Shown: piece after piece, positions 10,238 to 20,306 of the stretch
Layout: each line of letters opens with the position of its first letter
Position numbering within the stretch: the first letter of the stretch is position 1
Assembly (NCBI RefSeq): GCF_001297125.1
Contig: NZ_LHPC01000056.1
Span: 1-64,000 of the forward strand
DNA length: 64,000 bases
Source: Pseudomonas sp. RIT-PI-q
GTDB lineage: Bacteria > Pseudomonadota > Gammaproteobacteria > Pseudomonadales > Pseudomonadaceae
Direction: 5' to 3'
The notes under the pieces: model-generated
Seen by the model: only the letters and a program-made list of their open reading frames with translations
Told to the model about the DNA's origin: nothing
Database searches by the model: none
Program-made: the position numbers and the translations under genes

Positions 10238-10885
10238 ATGACTACCCAACGTCACTACTCGCCGATTGACCGACTTCTGCTGCAAGCCGATGCCGCGATG
10301 CGTACTTTGCTGCCCTCCAGTGGCCAGCCGTACCGTCCGTCCCCTGCTATCGTGCAGCCGGAAGCACAAATGAGCGACGAAGACACCCGGCACGTTGCCG
10401 GTCTGATGCGCATCAACCACACCGGTGAAGTCTGCGCCCAGGCGCTGTATCAGGGTCAAGCCCTGACTGCGAAGTTGCCGCAAGTGCGCGCCGCCATGGA
10501 ACATGCCGCCGAAGAAGAAATCGACCATCTGGTCTGGTGCGAACAACGCATCCATCAGTTGGGCAGCCACACCAGTATTCTCAATCCGTTGTTCTATGGC
10601 ATGTCGTTCGGGATTGGCGCAGTCGCCGGGCTGATCAGCGACAAAGTCAGCCTGGGCTTCGTTGCCGCCACTGAGCATCAGGTGTGCAAACACTTGAACG
10701 AACACCTTGAACAACTGCCAGCCGCGGACGAAAAATCCCGGGCGATCCTTGAGCAGATGCGCATCGATGAAGAACATCACGCAGAAAGCGCGCTGGAGGC
10801 TGGCGGCTTCCGCTTTCCGGCACCGGTGAAGTTCGGCATGAGTCTGATGGCCAAGGTGATGACCAAGAGTACTTATCGGATCTGA
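10238..10885 (+). CDS. coq7: 3-demethoxyubiquinol 3-hydroxylase Coq7
   Basis: Di-iron mono-oxygenase for the penultimate hydroxylation in ubiquinone synthesis. The 215-residue protein shows two carboxylate-bridged iron motifs: E-x-x-D-H in [11 protein letters not shown] and E-x-x-H in [11 protein letters not shown]. It also has the N-terminal glutamate in [20 protein letters not shown] precedes the ATG. The gene lies alone between two REPINs, and its stop codon is inside a short tandem repeat. Confidence 0.95.
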   Translation: MTTQRHYSPIDRLLLQADAAMRTLLPSSGQPYRPSPAIVQPEAQMSDEDTRHVAGLMRINHTGEVCAQALYQGQALTAKLPQVRAAMEHAAEEEIDHLVWCEQRIHQLGSHTSILNPLFYGMSFGIGAVAGLISDKVSLGFVAATEHQVCKHLNEHLEQLPAADEKSRAILEQMRIDEEHHAESALEAGGFRFPAPVKFGMSLMAKVMTKSTYRI

Positions 10886-10899
10886 TCTGATCTGATCTG
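10880..10899. repeat. (ATCTG)x4 tandem repeat over the coq7 stop
   Basis: Four perfect copies of ATCTG begin inside the last sense codon of coq7 and lead into the next REP element. Confidence 0.9.
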
Positions 10900-10998
10900 T
10901 AGGAGCGAGCTTGCTCGCGATGGACCTGAGGGCGACGCGTTTATCCAGCAAACACGCGTTATCGTTAACGTCCATCGCGAGCAAGCTTGCTCCTACAA
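10897..10998. repeat. REPIN, inverted relative to the copy upstream of coq7
   Basis: REP elements at 10897-10920 and 10975-10998 flank a spacer. Read on the minus strand, that spacer contains the same ATAACGATAACGCGTGTTT core as the REPIN at 10050-10151. Confidence 0.9.
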
Positions 10999-11008
10999 CA
11001 AGGCCAAT

Positions 11009-11045
11009 AAAAAGGCGACTGCCGTGAGGTAGTCGCCTTTTTTTG
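11009..11045. terminator. bidirectional terminator between coq7 and the OsmC-like gene
   Basis: The 11-bp stem AAAAGGCGACT/AGTCGCCTTTT (11010-11020 with 11031-11041) has a T-run on the plus strand and an A-run that gives Ts on the minus strand. It lies between convergent genes. Confidence 0.85.
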
Positions 11046-11059
11046 TGCTCGTGGTCGAT

Positions 11060-11482
11060 TCAACCCAGCTCGATGATCTCGTAGTCGTGGGTGATCTCGA
11101 CACCTGCCGCGCCGAGCATGATCGACGCCGAGCAATACTTTTCGGCGGACAGCTCGATGGCGCGTTTGACCTGGGCTTCTTTCAAGCCTCGGCCCTTGAC
11201 CACGAAGTGCATGTGGATCTTGGTGAAGACTTTCGGGTCTTCAGTCGCGCGCTCGGCTTCGAGGAAGGCTTCGCAGCTCTCGACGGCCTGACGGGATTTC
11301 TTGAGGATGCTGACCACGTCGAAATTGCTGCAACCACCGACCCCCAGCAGGAGCATTTCCATCGGCCGGACACCCAGGTTGCGACCGCCAGACTCGGGCG
11401 GACCGTCCATGACCACGACATGACCGCTGCCGGATTCGCCGAGGAACATGGCTTCGCCAGCCCATTGGATGCGTGCCTTCAT
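11060..11482 (-). CDS. OsmC/Ohr family protein
   Basis: Thiol-dependent peroxidase-like fold of the OsmC family. The 140-residue protein has the first family cysteine in LLLGVGGCSNFDV and the second in SAEKYCSASIML, so both redox cysteines are present. The start at 11482 (MKARIQWAG) fits the family, while the upstream codons do not. This subfamily (YhfA-like) is often next to vfr/crp, as here, where the two are divergent. Substrate unknown. Confidence 0.85.
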   Translation of the reverse strand: MKARIQWAGEAMFLGESGSGHVVVMDGPPESGGRNLGVRPMEMLLLGVGGCSNFDVVSILKKSRQAVESCEAFLEAERATEDPKVFTKIHMHFVVKGRGLKEAQVKRAIELSAEKYCSASIMLGAAGVEITHDYEIIELG

Positions 11483-11659
11483 CGCCAGACTCCACTGTAT
11501 AAAAAAGGGTCGCCAGCTTAGCACAGGCCCCTTGATTGACAGCGCTCACCTTCCTAGGACATAACCATCCGCGTTGTAGGTAAATTCTCGAATATTGCAG
11601 GAAGTGTCTGTTAAGCTGGCGCCAATTCGCTGGCGCATAGCCAGCTTTAGCCAATAAAA

Positions 11660-11686
11660 AGATCGCAGGCTTCGCCAGCTCCTACA
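11660..11686. repeat. single degenerate REP element
   Basis: GATCGCAGGCTTCGCCAGCTCCTACA is a variant of the REP family seen elsewhere in this window. It lies 40 bp before vfr. Confidence 0.7.
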
Positions 11687-11726
11687 AAAAACCAAACACA
11701 CCGTGCAGTCTTTTCGGGATACAACC

Positions 11727-12371
11727 ATGGTTGCTATTGCCCCCACACCCAAAATCAAGAACCTCGACAAGCTGTTGATGCATTGCCAGCGCCGTCGCTA
11801 CGCGGCCAAGAGCAACATCATTTGTGCCGGCGACCGCTCGGAAACGTTGTTCTTCATTATCAAAGGCTCGGTCACCATCCTGATCGAGGATGACGATGGT
11901 CGCGAGATGATCATCGCCTACCTGAACACCGGAGACTTTTTCGGCGAGTTGGGTCTGTTTGAACAAGCCGGCCTGGAACAGGAACGCAGCGCCTGGGTGC
12001 GCGCGAAGATCGAATGCGAAGTCGCGGAAATCAGCTACGCGAAATTCCGCGAACTGTCCCAGCAGGATCCAGACATTCTTTACGTGCTTAGCGGACAAAT
12101 CGCACAACGCCTGCGTAACACCACCCGCAAGGTTGGCGACCTGGCATTCTTCGATGTGACCGGCCGCGTTGCCCGCTGCCTGCTGGAACTGTGCAAGCAG
12201 CCAGACGCCATGACCCACCCCGACGGCATGCAGATCAAGGTGACCCGTCAGGAAATCGGGCGGATTGTCGGCTGTTCCCGGGAGATGGTCGGTCGCGTGC
12301 TCAAGGATCTGGAAGAACGCAACCTGGTGAATGTCAAAGGCAAGACCATGGTGGTCTTCGGTACGCGCTAA
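11727..12371 (+). CDS. vfr: cAMP-activated global regulator Vfr (CRP homologue)
   Basis: DNA-binding cAMP receptor protein. The 214 residues equal the P. aeruginosa Vfr length. An N-terminal cyclic-nucleotide-binding barrel contains the phosphate cassette [14 protein letters not shown]-terminal winged helix carries the recognition helix [20 protein letters not shown] at 11727 was chosen for length. The stop lies inside a 6-bp inverted repeat shared with the stop of the convergent lipoate-ligase-like gene. Confidence 0.93.
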   Translation: MVAIAPTPKIKNLDKLLMHCQRRRYAAKSNIICAGDRSETLFFIIKGSVTILIEDDDGREMIIAYLNTGDFFGELGLFEQAGLEQERSAWVRAKIECEVAEISYAKFRELSQQDPDILYVLSGQIAQRLRNTTRKVGDLAFFDVTGRVARCLLELCKQPDAMTHPDGMQIKVTRQEIGRIVGCSREMVGRVLKDLEERNLVNVKGKTMVVFGTR

Positions 12372-12381
12372 GCTCGTAAAC

Positions 12382-13083
12382 TTAGCCGTTGAACATCTGC
12401 GCCAGCTTCAGTCGGTAGAGTGCATCGAGACGAGCCAGCGCATCAGGCGCAGTGAATTTCTCATGCAGGGCGATGTGGCTTTCGGCGCGCACTCGCTGTT
12501 CCAGACCGCAGGCCTCATTAAAGCGATTGACCGCCGCCACCATCGACTCGCGTTCGTTATCCAGCAACAACGCCCCGTGCACCAAGCCCACCGGACGCGA
12601 GCCACCCTTGCTCTGGCGCCAGCGCTGAGCGGTGCCGACCATCTTGCGGCCGTCGAGGTTGACGTTGAAACGACCATCGCAGAACGCACCGTCAATTTCG
12701 CCCAACGATGAAGCGCCACCCAATTCATCAAGCAACTGACAAATCGGGTCGCAGAGTCGGCGGTAGCCGGTTTCGATCCGGTTCTGATCACCTTCGCTAC
12801 GGGGTGGTGCGTAGACCAGCGCGATGTTGATCGTGGCTGCCGATTGCGGCACCGGCTCACCGCCGGTTTCACGCAACAGCACCGGCCAACCGGCAGCGGC
12901 GGAGACTTCACAGGCGTGTTCGAATCCGGGCAGACGATTCAACCGTCGCGGCATGACCAGGGCCCGATCGCTGGGCTGCCAGAACAGCAGACCGAACTCG
13001 GAATCGCCGGTGCAGACATGGGCTAGCAGATCCTGTTCGGCGAGGAGGCCGGCTTCGACGGTCAGAGAAAGGGGCTGGGTCAT
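12382..13083 (-). CDS. lipoate-protein ligase A family protein
   Basis: Member of the biotin/lipoate ligase fold. The 233-residue protein contains the family's Arg-Arg/Gly region near RETGGEPVPQSAATINIA and the catalytic lysine segment NLDGRKMVGTAQRWR. Together these suggest ligation or transfer of lipoate or octanoate to carrier domains. The start at 13083 has GGAG 7 bp upstream; longer readings run into a REP element. A true LplA would carry a longer C-terminal domain, so the exact activity is uncertain. It lies in opposite orientation to vfr, 98 bp from trpC. Confidence 0.78.
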   Translation of the reverse strand: MTQPLSLTVEAGLLAEQDLLAHVCTGDSEFGLLFWQPSDRALVMPRRLNRLPGFEHACEVSAAAGWPVLLRETGGEPVPQSAATINIALVYAPPRSEGDQNRIETGYRRLCDPICQLLDELGGASSLGEIDGAFCDGRFNVNLDGRKMVGTAQRWRQSKGGSRPVGLVHGALLLDNERESMVAAVNRFNEACGLEQRVRAESHIALHEKFTAPDALARLDALYRLKLAQMFNG

Positions 13084-13130
13084 GGATGACTCCGTAAGAC
13101 ATGAAGTCTTTGGGGTACTTGATGGCCTCT

Positions 13131-13154
13131 TCGCGGGCAAGCCCGCTCCCACAG
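13131..13154. repeat. single REP element
   Basis: CGCGGGCAAGCCCGCTCCCA core of the REP family, between the lipoate-ligase-like gene and trpC. Confidence 0.8.
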
Positions 13155-13181
13155 GGGATCGGGTTGCCTGCAAAGATGTGT

Positions 13182-14018
13182 TCAGTCGAGTGTAGAACCG
13201 CTCACCGCAGTGCCACGCTCTGGAAAGAACAGGCGCTGCAACTCAGTGCCCGGGCTTTCGGCGCGCATGAACGCTTCGCCGACCAGAAACGCATACACGT
13301 CGCTGATTTCCATCAGCTCGACATCGGCACGATTGAGGATGCCGCTTTCGGTGATCACCAAGCGATCACGCGGAATGCGCGGCAACAGGTCAAGCGTGGT
13401 TTCCAGGCTGACGTCGAAGGTGTGCAGGTTGCGGTTGTTGACGCCCACCAACGGTGTGTCGAGGGTTTTCAAGGCCCGCTCCAATTCGTCGCCGTCGTGA
13501 ACTTCCACCAGTACATCGAGGCCGACACTTTTCGCCACGGCCGCCAGCTCGGCCATTTTCACGTCGTCCAGTGCGGAGACGATCAACAGCACGCAGTCGG
13601 CGCCCAACGCGCGGGCTTCGACGATCTGGTACGGATCGATCATGAAATCCTTGCGGATCACCGGCAGTTTGCACGCCGCTCGAGCCTGTTGCAGATACGC
13701 ATCGGCGCCCTGGAAGTAGTCGATATCGGTGAGCACCGAGAGGCAGGTCGCACCGCCCTTCTCGTAACTCCTGGCAATGTCCGCAGGCGCGAAGTTCTCG
13801 CGGATCACGCCTTTGCTCGGTGACGCTTTCTTGATCTCAGCAATGACCGCCGGCTGCTTCAGCTTGGCCTGTGCGATCAGTGCCTGGGCAAATCCACGGG
13901 GTGCATCGGCCGCCTTGGCCAGACTTTCCAGCTCGGCGAGACTGACACGGGCGCTACGCTCGGCAACTTCCTGGACTTTGCGGGCCAGAATGTTTTCCAG
14001 AACCGTCGGTACACTCAT
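13182..14018 (-). CDS. trpC: indole-3-glycerol phosphate synthase
   Basis: Closes the indole ring in tryptophan synthesis. The 278-residue TIM barrel has the family motifs [30 protein letters not shown] and GVNNRNL. Catalytic Lys and Glu residues are present. The start overlaps the trpD stop by 4 bp (ATGA), so the two are translationally coupled. Confidence 0.97.
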   Translation of the reverse strand: MSVPTVLENILARKVQEVAERSARVSLAELESLAKAADAPRGFAQALIAQAKLKQPAVIAEIKKASPSKGVIRENFAPADIARSYEKGGATCLSVLTDIDYFQGADAYLQQARAACKLPVIRKDFMIDPYQIVEARALGADCVLLIVSALDDVKMAELAAVAKSVGLDVLVEVHDGDELERALKTLDTPLVGVNNRNLHTFDVSLETTLDLLPRIPRDRLVITESGILNRADVELMEISDVYAFLVGEAFMRAESPGTELQRLFFPERGTAVSGSTLD

Positions 14019-15064
14019 CCCTCATTCTCCACTCGAAATACCGCGGTAAACGCACCCAGCTCCTCGAGTTTCTCCCGAGCGAGGCCGGTGTGCAGCGCGT
14101 CGTGCGCCAGGGCAACGCCCTCTTTCAAACTTGTTGCATGGTCAGCGGCATACAGTGCTGCACCGGCATTGAGCATGATCATTTCAGCGGCTTTCTGACC
14201 GTTCTCGGTCTTGCGCTTGCCCAGGGCATCGCGAATCAACTCAAGGGAAGCCGCCGGGCTGTCCACTGCCAGACCGTGCAGGCTCTGGCTCTTCATGCCC
14301 AGGTCTTCCGGCTCGACCCAATACTCGGTGACCTGGTCGTTTTTCAGTTCCGCGACAAAGGTCGGCGCCGCCAGGCTGAACTCGTCCAGGCCATCCTTCG
14401 AATGCACCACCAGCACGTGTTTGCTGCCCAGGCGTTGCAAGACTTCGGCCAATGGCCGGCACAACGCCTGGCTGAACACGCCCACCACCTGATGCTTCAC
14501 ACCGGCCGGATTCGTAAGCGGGCCGAGCATGTTGAACAAGGTACGCAGGCCAAGCTCCTTGCGCGGGCCGGCAGCGTGCTTCATCGCACTGTGGTGGGTC
14601 TGGGCAAACATGAAACCAATGCCGACGTTATCGATGCAGCGAGCCACTTGAACCGGTGTCAGGTTCAGGTAGATACCCGCCGCCTCCAGCAAGTCGGCGC
14701 TGCCGCTTTTGCCCGAGACCGCACGGTTACCGTGCTTGGCGACGGTGCAGCCGGCCGCTGCAACCACGAACGAGGAAGCGGTCGATACGTTGAAAATATT
14801 GGCACCGTCACCACCGGTGCCGACCACGTCGACGACGCCGTCGAGGGTCTTGAGTTCGACCTTGTCCGCCAGCTCGCGCATGACCGACACGGCGCCGACG
14901 ATCTCGTCGATGCTTTCGCTCTTCATGCGCATGGCCATCATGAACGCGCCGATCTGCGCGTCCGTGCATTGCCCGGTCATGATTTCGCGCATCACATCGC
15001 GCATTTCTTCGGTGCTGAGGTCGAGGTGGTCGACGATACGGCTCAGGGCTGTCTTGATATTCAT
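14015..15064 (-). CDS. trpD: anthranilate phosphoribosyltransferase
   Basis: Transfers phosphoribose from PRPP to anthranilate. The 349-residue protein has the PRPP-binding motif [17 protein letters not shown], and [15 protein letters not shown] and [11 protein letters not shown] segments. It sits between trpG and trpC in the conserved Pseudomonas trpGDC order. Confidence 0.97.
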   Translation of the reverse strand: MNIKTALSRIVDHLDLSTEEMRDVMREIMTGQCTDAQIGAFMMAMRMKSESIDEIVGAVSVMRELADKVELKTLDGVVDVVGTGGDGANIFNVSTASSFVVAAAGCTVAKHGNRAVSGKSGSADLLEAAGIYLNLTPVQVARCIDNVGIGFMFAQTHHSAMKHAAGPRKELGLRTLFNMLGPLTNPAGVKHQVVGVFSQALCRPLAEVLQRLGSKHVLVVHSKDGLDEFSLAAPTFVAELKNDQVTEYWVEPEDLGMKSQSLHGLAVDSPAASLELIRDALGKRKTENGQKAAEMIMLNAGAALYAADHATSLKEGVALAHDALHTGLAREKLEELGAFTAVFRVENEG

Positions 15065-15073
15065 GAAAAGTCC

Positions 15074-15667
15074 TTAGCGCGTGCCGCCGGTTTGTTTGAG
15101 GAAGTTGGCAAACAGTTCGTGGCCCTGTTCGGTGAGGATCGACTCAGGGTGAAATTGTACGCCCTCGATGTTCAGAGTCTTGTGGCGCAGGCCCATGATC
15201 TCATCAACCGAGCCGTCTTCGAGCTGGGTCCAGGCAGTCAGTTCCAGACAGTCGGGCAGAGTTTCGCGCTTGACGATCAATGAGTGATAGCGAGTAACCG
15301 TGAGCGGATGATTCAGGCCTTCGAAAACGCCCTTGTCTTCGTGGAACACCGGGCTGGTCTTGCCGTGCATGACCTGACGGGCGCGAACCACATCGCCACC
15401 AAAAGCCTGGCCGATGGACTGGTGGCCGAGGCAGACACCCAGAATCGGCAGCTTCCCGCCAAAGTGTTTGATCACGTCAATCGAGACGCCGGCTTCGTTC
15501 GGGGTGCAAGGGCCAGGGGAAACGACGATCCGCTCAGGGTTCAGGGCTTCGATTTCGGCAATAGTAAGTTCGTCGTTGCGCACGACTTTGACCTGGGAAC
15601 CGAGCTCACCAAGGTACTGCACAACGTTGTAGGTAAAAGAGTCGTAGTTATCGATCATCAGCAACAT
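15074..15667 (-). CDS. trpG: anthranilate synthase glutamine amidotransferase subunit
   Basis: Supplies ammonia from glutamine to TrpE. The 197-residue class I amidotransferase has the nucleophile Cys in [12 protein letters not shown] and the catalytic His-x-Glu in [10 protein letters not shown] related subunit (PabA) uses the same fold, but the trpGDC operon decides the call. It lies only 113 bp from trpE, where P. aeruginosa carries its R/F pyocin genes. Confidence 0.96.
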   Translation of the reverse strand: MLLMIDNYDSFTYNVVQYLGELGSQVKVVRNDELTIAEIEALNPERIVVSPGPCTPNEAGVSIDVIKHFGGKLPILGVCLGHQSIGQAFGGDVVRARQVMHGKTSPVFHEDKGVFEGLNHPLTVTRYHSLIVKRETLPDCLELTAWTQLEDGSVDEIMGLRHKTLNIEGVQFHPESILTEQGHELFANFLKQTGGTR

Positions 15668-15780
15668 GGCGTTAAGAACCTCTTGAATTCACTGACTTCT
15701 AATACAGCCTTCGGATGAATCGCCCGCTGCGGCCTGCGCTTGATCGGTCAAGGCGGCCGGCATACGGGTCAGTCCATGGG

Positions 15781-17262
15781 TCAGCTTTCTGGAGTTTGTT
15801 CAGCCAGGGCCACGGCGCGGAACATGGCGCGGCGCTTGTTCAGGGTTTCTTCCCATTCCAGCGCCGGCACCGAGTCGGCGACGATGCCGCCACCGGCCTG
15901 CACGTGCAGTTCGCCGTTCTTGATCACCGCGGTGCGGATCGCGATCGCGGTGTCCATGTTGCCGTTCCAGGCGAAGTAACCGACGGCGCCGCCGTAGACA
16001 CCACGCTTGACCGGTTCCAGCTCGTCGATGATTTCCATCGCGCGAATCTTCGGTGCGCCAGACAAGGTGCCCGCCGGCAGGATCGCGCGCAGTGCGTCCA
16101 TCGCCGTCAGCCCGGCCTTCAATTGACCGGTAACGTTGGAGACGATGTGCATCACGTTGGAATAACGCTCGATGACCATCTTCTCGGTCAGCTTCACCGA
16201 ACCGATTTCCGAAACGCGACCGGTGTCGTTACGACCCAGATCGATCAGCATCAAGTGCTCGGCGATTTCCTTGTCGTCGGACAGCAGGTCTTTTTCCAGC
16301 GCCAGGTCAGCCTCTTCGTTGGCCCCGCGTGGGCGAGTGCCGGCAATCGGGCGCACGGTGATCAGATTGTCTTCGACCCGCACCAGCACTTCCGGCGAAC
16401 TGCCGACGACATGGAAGTCGCCGAAGTTGAAGAAGTACATATAAGGCGTCGGGTTGAAGCAACGCAGCGCCCGGTACAGATCGATCGGTGCAGCCTTGAA
16501 GTCGATCGACATGCGCTGGGACGGCACGACCTGCATGCAATCACCGGCCAGGATGTATTCCTTGATGGTGTCGACGGCTTTTTCGTAATCGTCCTGGGTG
16601 AAACTGGAGCGGAACACTGGATCAGCGGATTGTTGCTTGCTGAAATCCAGGCCACGGCGCGGGGTGATCGGCTGACGGAGTTTCTCCAGCAGCTCTTCCA
16701 GTCGCGCCTGACCTTGCTCGAAAGCATCGTCCTGCGAGGGATCGGCCAAAACAATCGCGTGCATCTTGCCGGCGAGGTTGTCGAACACCACCACCGCGTC
16801 GGAAACCATCAGCAGAATGTCCGGCACGCCCAGCGGATCCGGATTCGGGCATTTGCCCAGGCGTTTTTCCACATAACGCACGCAGTCGTAACCGAAGTAA
16901 CCCACCAGACCGCCATTGAAGCGCGGCAGGCCGGGGATAGTCGGTACGTTGTAGCGCGCCTTGAACTCTTCGACGAAGGCCAGCGGGTCTTCGGCGTCAA
17001 GGCTTTCGATCTCGATGCCGTCGTGGGTCACGCTCACCTGGTGATCATGCACTCGCAATACGGTACGGCACGGCAGGCCGATGATCGAGTAACGGCCCCA
17101 TTTCTCGCCGCCCTGAACCGACTCCAACAGGTAGGAGTTCGGTTCGTCAGCCAGTTTCAGGTAGATCGACAGCGGCGTGTCGAAGTCGGCCAGGGTTTCG
17201 CAGGCAAGCGGGATGCGGTTGTAGCCGGCAGCGGCCAAACGCAGGAATTCTTCGCGGATCAT
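15781..17262 (-). CDS. trpE: anthranilate synthase component I
   Basis: Converts chorismate and ammonia to anthranilate. The 493-residue protein has an N-terminal regulatory domain with the tryptophan-feedback segment [15 protein letters not shown]. The chorismate-binding domain contains [38 protein letters not shown] and [16 protein letters not shown]. Upstream gph and rpe lie on the same strand 71 bp away, so they may share transcripts. Confidence 0.97.
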   Translation of the reverse strand: MIREEFLRLAAAGYNRIPLACETLADFDTPLSIYLKLADEPNSYLLESVQGGEKWGRYSIIGLPCRTVLRVHDHQVSVTHDGIEIESLDAEDPLAFVEEFKARYNVPTIPGLPRFNGGLVGYFGYDCVRYVEKRLGKCPNPDPLGVPDILLMVSDAVVVFDNLAGKMHAIVLADPSQDDAFEQGQARLEELLEKLRQPITPRRGLDFSKQQSADPVFRSSFTQDDYEKAVDTIKEYILAGDCMQVVPSQRMSIDFKAAPIDLYRALRCFNPTPYMYFFNFGDFHVVGSSPEVLVRVEDNLITVRPIAGTRPRGANEEADLALEKDLLSDDKEIAEHLMLIDLGRNDTGRVSEIGSVKLTEKMVIERYSNVMHIVSNVTGQLKAGLTAMDALRAILPAGTLSGAPKIRAMEIIDELEPVKRGVYGGAVGYFAWNGNMDTAIAIRTAVIKNGELHVQAGGGIVADSVPALEWEETLNKRRAMFRAVALAEQTPES

Positions 17263-17333
17263 GGGGTAGCCTCGTGGCTTGAGGGTCTATCAGTCAGGTA
17301 TGCAAACGCGCCGGTACGCCGGCCAGGAACAAG

Positions 17334-18152
17334 TCAGGCGCGCCAACGCCAGCGGGCCAGGGCCTTGATGACTTTCATCCAGAGTTTGCGAGTGACCACC
17401 ACGATGGCGTTTCCAGAAGGGGGTTGAACAGCGTCGGCCAACGTTATCTCAGCGGCCGGATCCAGGCAACCGCGAATTAGCTTGCGCAGATCGTCGATTA
17501 CCAGCGCTGGCGACTCTTCGGCGATCGGTCGGCCGTGGTTATAGCCGTAACTGAGCGCCACGCATTTGCCCCCCGCCGCTTTCGCCGCCAGCACATCGCT
17601 GCGCGAGTCGCCGACGAACAACGATTGGGAGGCCGGAATGTTGGCCATTTTCATCACGAAAAACAGTGCGGCCGGGTCCGGTTTCTTCTGTGGCAGGGTG
17701 TCGCCACCGATGATCCATTTGAAGTAGCGGCCGATCTTCATCTGATCCAGCAGCGGTGCGACAAAGCGCTCCGGCTTGTTGGTGATCAGCGCCATTTCGA
17801 CACCCTGCTTTTGCAGCCATTTGAGGGTGTCGCGCACACCGGGATAGACCACGGTCAATTCGTGCCCATCCTCGTAAAAGCCGTTGAACAGCTCCAGGGC
17901 ATGCTCGGCCTCGACCTCATCGACATTCTTGCCGTCGATATGGTTGGCCAGAGCCCGGCGCACCAGCATTTGCACGCCGTTGCCAACCCAATCGCGTACC
18001 GACTCGATGCCGACAGGTTTGCGGCCAAGCTTGAGCAGCATGTTATCCACGGCCGCCGCAAGGTCGGGGACCGAATCGACTAGCGTGCCGTCCAGATCGA
18101 ACATCACCAGCCGCGGCAGACGCCCCGGGAACAGCTGCTCAAAGCCACTCAT
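17334..18152 (-). CDS. gph: phosphoglycolate phosphatase
   Basis: HAD-family phosphatase that removes 2-phosphoglycolate. The 272-residue protein carries motif I in [10 protein letters not shown], motif II near ALITNKPER and motif III/IV in [14 protein letters not shown]. The C-terminal extension of about 45 residues is basic and Trp-rich, longer than the usual family end. The start overlaps the rpe stop by 4 bp (ATGA). Gph-rpe-trpE synteny supports the assignment over MupP, a related phosphatase. Confidence 0.9.
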   Translation of the reverse strand: MSGFEQLFPGRLPRLVMFDLDGTLVDSVPDLAAAVDNMLLKLGRKPVGIESVRDWVGNGVQMLVRRALANHIDGKNVDEVEAEHALELFNGFYEDGHELTVVYPGVRDTLKWLQKQGVEMALITNKPERFVAPLLDQMKIGRYFKWIIGGDTLPQKKPDPAALFFVMKMANIPASQSLFVGDSRSDVLAAKAAGGKCVALSYGYNHGRPIAEESPALVIDDLRKLIRGCLDPAAEITLADAVQPPSGNAIVVVTRKLWMKVIKALARWRWRA

Positions 18153-18823
18153 GGACGAGCCAGCGCCAGTTCGGCACGCATCTTTTCAATCACTTCCTGG
18201 TAGTTCGGTGCATTGAAGATCGCCGAGCCGGCAACGAAGGTGTCGGCGCCAGCGGCGGCGATTTCGCGGATGTTGTTCACGTTGACGCCGCCGTCGATTT
18301 CCAGGCGAATGTCACGGCCGGAAGCATCGATCAACGCCCGCGCTTCACGCAGCTTGTCGAGGGTGCCTGGAATGAACTTCTGCCCGCCGAAGCCCGGGTT
18401 GACGCTCATCAGCAGGATCATGTCGACCTTGTCCATCACGTACTTGAGCACGTCCAGCGGGGTCGCCGGGTTGAACACCAGGCCCGATTTGCAGCCGCCT
18501 TCGCGGATCAGTTGCAGGGAACGGTCGACGTGTTGCGTGGCTTCCGGGTGGAAGGTGATGTAGGTCGCGCCGGCTTCGATGAAATCTCCGACGATGCGGT
18601 CCACCGGGCTGACCATCAGGTGCGCGTCGATTGGCGCGGTCACGCCGTACTTGCGCAGTGCAGCACAGACCATCGGGCCGATGGTCAGGTTCGGCACGTA
18701 GTGGTTGTCCATGACATCGAAGTGCACGAAGTCGGCGCCAGCGGCCAGGACGTTGTCCACTTCTTCACCCAGGCGGGCGAAGTCGGCGGAGAGAATCGAC
18801 GGAGCAATTACGAAGGGCTGCAT
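18149..18823 (-). CDS. rpe: ribulose-phosphate 3-epimerase
   Basis: Interconverts ribulose-5-phosphate and xylulose-5-phosphate in the pentose phosphate pathway. The 224-residue TIM barrel shows [48 protein letters not shown] and DGGVN motifs with the metal-binding His/Asp residues. The start at 18823 ([10 protein letters not shown]) is chosen from family length. Confidence 0.96.
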   Translation of the reverse strand: MQPFVIAPSILSADFARLGEEVDNVLAAGADFVHFDVMDNHYVPNLTIGPMVCAALRKYGVTAPIDAHLMVSPVDRIVGDFIEAGATYITFHPEATQHVDRSLQLIREGGCKSGLVFNPATPLDVLKYVMDKVDMILLMSVNPGFGGQKFIPGTLDKLREARALIDASGRDIRLEIDGGVNVNNIREIAAAGADTFVAGSAIFNAPNYQEVIEKMRAELALARP

Positions 18824-18939
18824 GACGCACCTTTTTTGAGCAGAATCACGATGGCGCGCATTGTATACCGCATGCTTTGGCGCGCGCACTGTGGCCGCGA
18901 TGATTGGGCCTGCCATCAATCAATAATTGCCGACAGGCT

Positions 18940-20088
18940 CTAGTACGCCGCTCGGTAGATCTTCTCGATATCGACGGCACTCAATTTGCGCGGATTGTTA
19001 CGCATCAGGCGCTCGATCCCCGCGGCTTCCACGGCCATGGCTGGAATGGCATCCTCGGGCACACCGAAACTGCGCAGGCCCGGCGGGATTTCCACTGCGG
19101 CACAGAGTTCGGTCATTGCCTCCACAGCTTTATCGGCCGCTTCATTGGCGCTCAGATGGGCGGTCTTCACTCCCATGGCCTCGGCAATATCGTGCATGCG
19201 TTCGACGCAGGCCAATTTGTTCCAGGTCATCACATACGGCAGCAGCAAGGCGTTACTGACGCCGTGGGCGATGTTGAAGCGCCCGCCCAGCGGATAGGCC
19301 AGCGCATGCACCGCGCCGACCCCGGCATTACCGAACGCCATACCGGCCATCAGGCTGGCGGTGGCCATGTCCTCGCGGGCCTGCAGGTTGGACGGATTGG
19401 CATAGGCCTTGGGCAACGCCTTGGCGATCAGCTTGATGGCGCCAATGGCCAGGGCATCGGTAATCGGCGAGGCATTCAACGACAAGTAGGACTCGATGGC
19501 ATGCACCAGCGCATCGACGCCACTGGCGGCCGTGACGCTGCGCGGACAGGTCAGGGTCATTTGTGGGCTGACCAGTGCGACGTCCGGTAATAGATAGTCG
19601 CTGACGATACCTTTCTTCAGCTGCGCGACCTTGTCGGAGAGGATCGCCACATTGGTGACTTCCGAGCCGGTGCCTGCGGTGGTCGGGATGGCGATCAGCG
19701 GCGGGCCTTTGCGCGGCACCTGATCGACGCCGAACAAATCCTCCAGCGCACCGTGATAACCGGCATAGGCCGCGACACTCTTGGCGATGTCGATCGCACT
19801 GCCACCGCCCAGGCCGATCAGCCCGTCATGCCCGCCTTCACGGTAAACCCGCATGCAGTCTTCGACGATGGCGATTTCCGGGTCGGGCAGGACCCGGTCG
19901 AAAATCTCGTAGGTCCGATCCCCCAGTTGCGCCAGCGCCAGCTCAACCGTGCCGGACTTGACCAGTGCCGCGTCGGTGACGATCAGCGGGTTGTCGATGT
20001 CCAGCCGCGTCAACTCGGCGGCCAGTTGCTCGATGGCACCTGCGCCAGTGATCAGTTTGTGAGCGATTTTGAAAGAGGAAAGACTCAT
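18940..20088 (-). CDS. iron-containing alcohol dehydrogenase
   Basis: Group III metal-dependent alcohol dehydrogenase. The 382-residue protein has the NAD-binding GGGSAIDIAKSVA, GTGSEVTN, and the metal-binding His segments GAVHALAYPLGGRFNIAHG and HDIAEAMG. It resembles YiaY/EutG-type enzymes. The substrate cannot be read from sequence. It has its own start 36 bp inside a longer reading, and a short gap to rpe on the same strand. Confidence 0.87.
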   Translation of the reverse strand: MSLSSFKIAHKLITGAGAIEQLAAELTRLDIDNPLIVTDAALVKSGTVELALAQLGDRTYEIFDRVLPDPEIAIVEDCMRVYREGGHDGLIGLGGGSAIDIAKSVAAYAGYHGALEDLFGVDQVPRKGPPLIAIPTTAGTGSEVTNVAILSDKVAQLKKGIVSDYLLPDVALVSPQMTLTCPRSVTAASGVDALVHAIESYLSLNASPITDALAIGAIKLIAKALPKAYANPSNLQAREDMATASLMAGMAFGNAGVGAVHALAYPLGGRFNIAHGVSNALLLPYVMTWNKLACVERMHDIAEAMGVKTAHLSANEAADKAVEAMTELCAAVEIPPGLRSFGVPEDAIPAMAVEAAGIERLMRNNPRKLSAVDIEKIYRAAY

Positions 20089-20197
20089 TGTGCGCAGCCT
20101 CTTATAGATAGGGGAGCTGGACACAATAGTAGCTGGGGATTGGGGTTTGTCTGCTATTCAGGCCATGAATGACGAAAGCCCGACTTCCCCATGGCCC

Positions 20198-20278
20198 CTG
20201 TAGGAGCCGGCTTGCTGGCGAACGGCGCAACGCGGTGCACCTGATACACCGCCTTCGCTGGCAAGCCAGCTCCTACAG
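20198..20278. repeat. REPIN (two inverted REP elements)
   Basis: GTAGGAGCCGGCTTGCTGGC (20198-20221) pairs with its reverse complement (20255-20278) between the alcohol dehydrogenase gene and the last agt gene. Confidence 0.88.
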
Positions 20279-20306
20279 GGTATGGCGTCGATAAAACAAC
20301 CTGGTG

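Noticed and set aside
15715-17427. A 570-codon plus-strand frame opposite trpE
   Set aside because: It is the antisense of trpE and its flanks. High GC gives long open antisense frames, and the composition (many His/Gln/Arg) is unlike a real protein.
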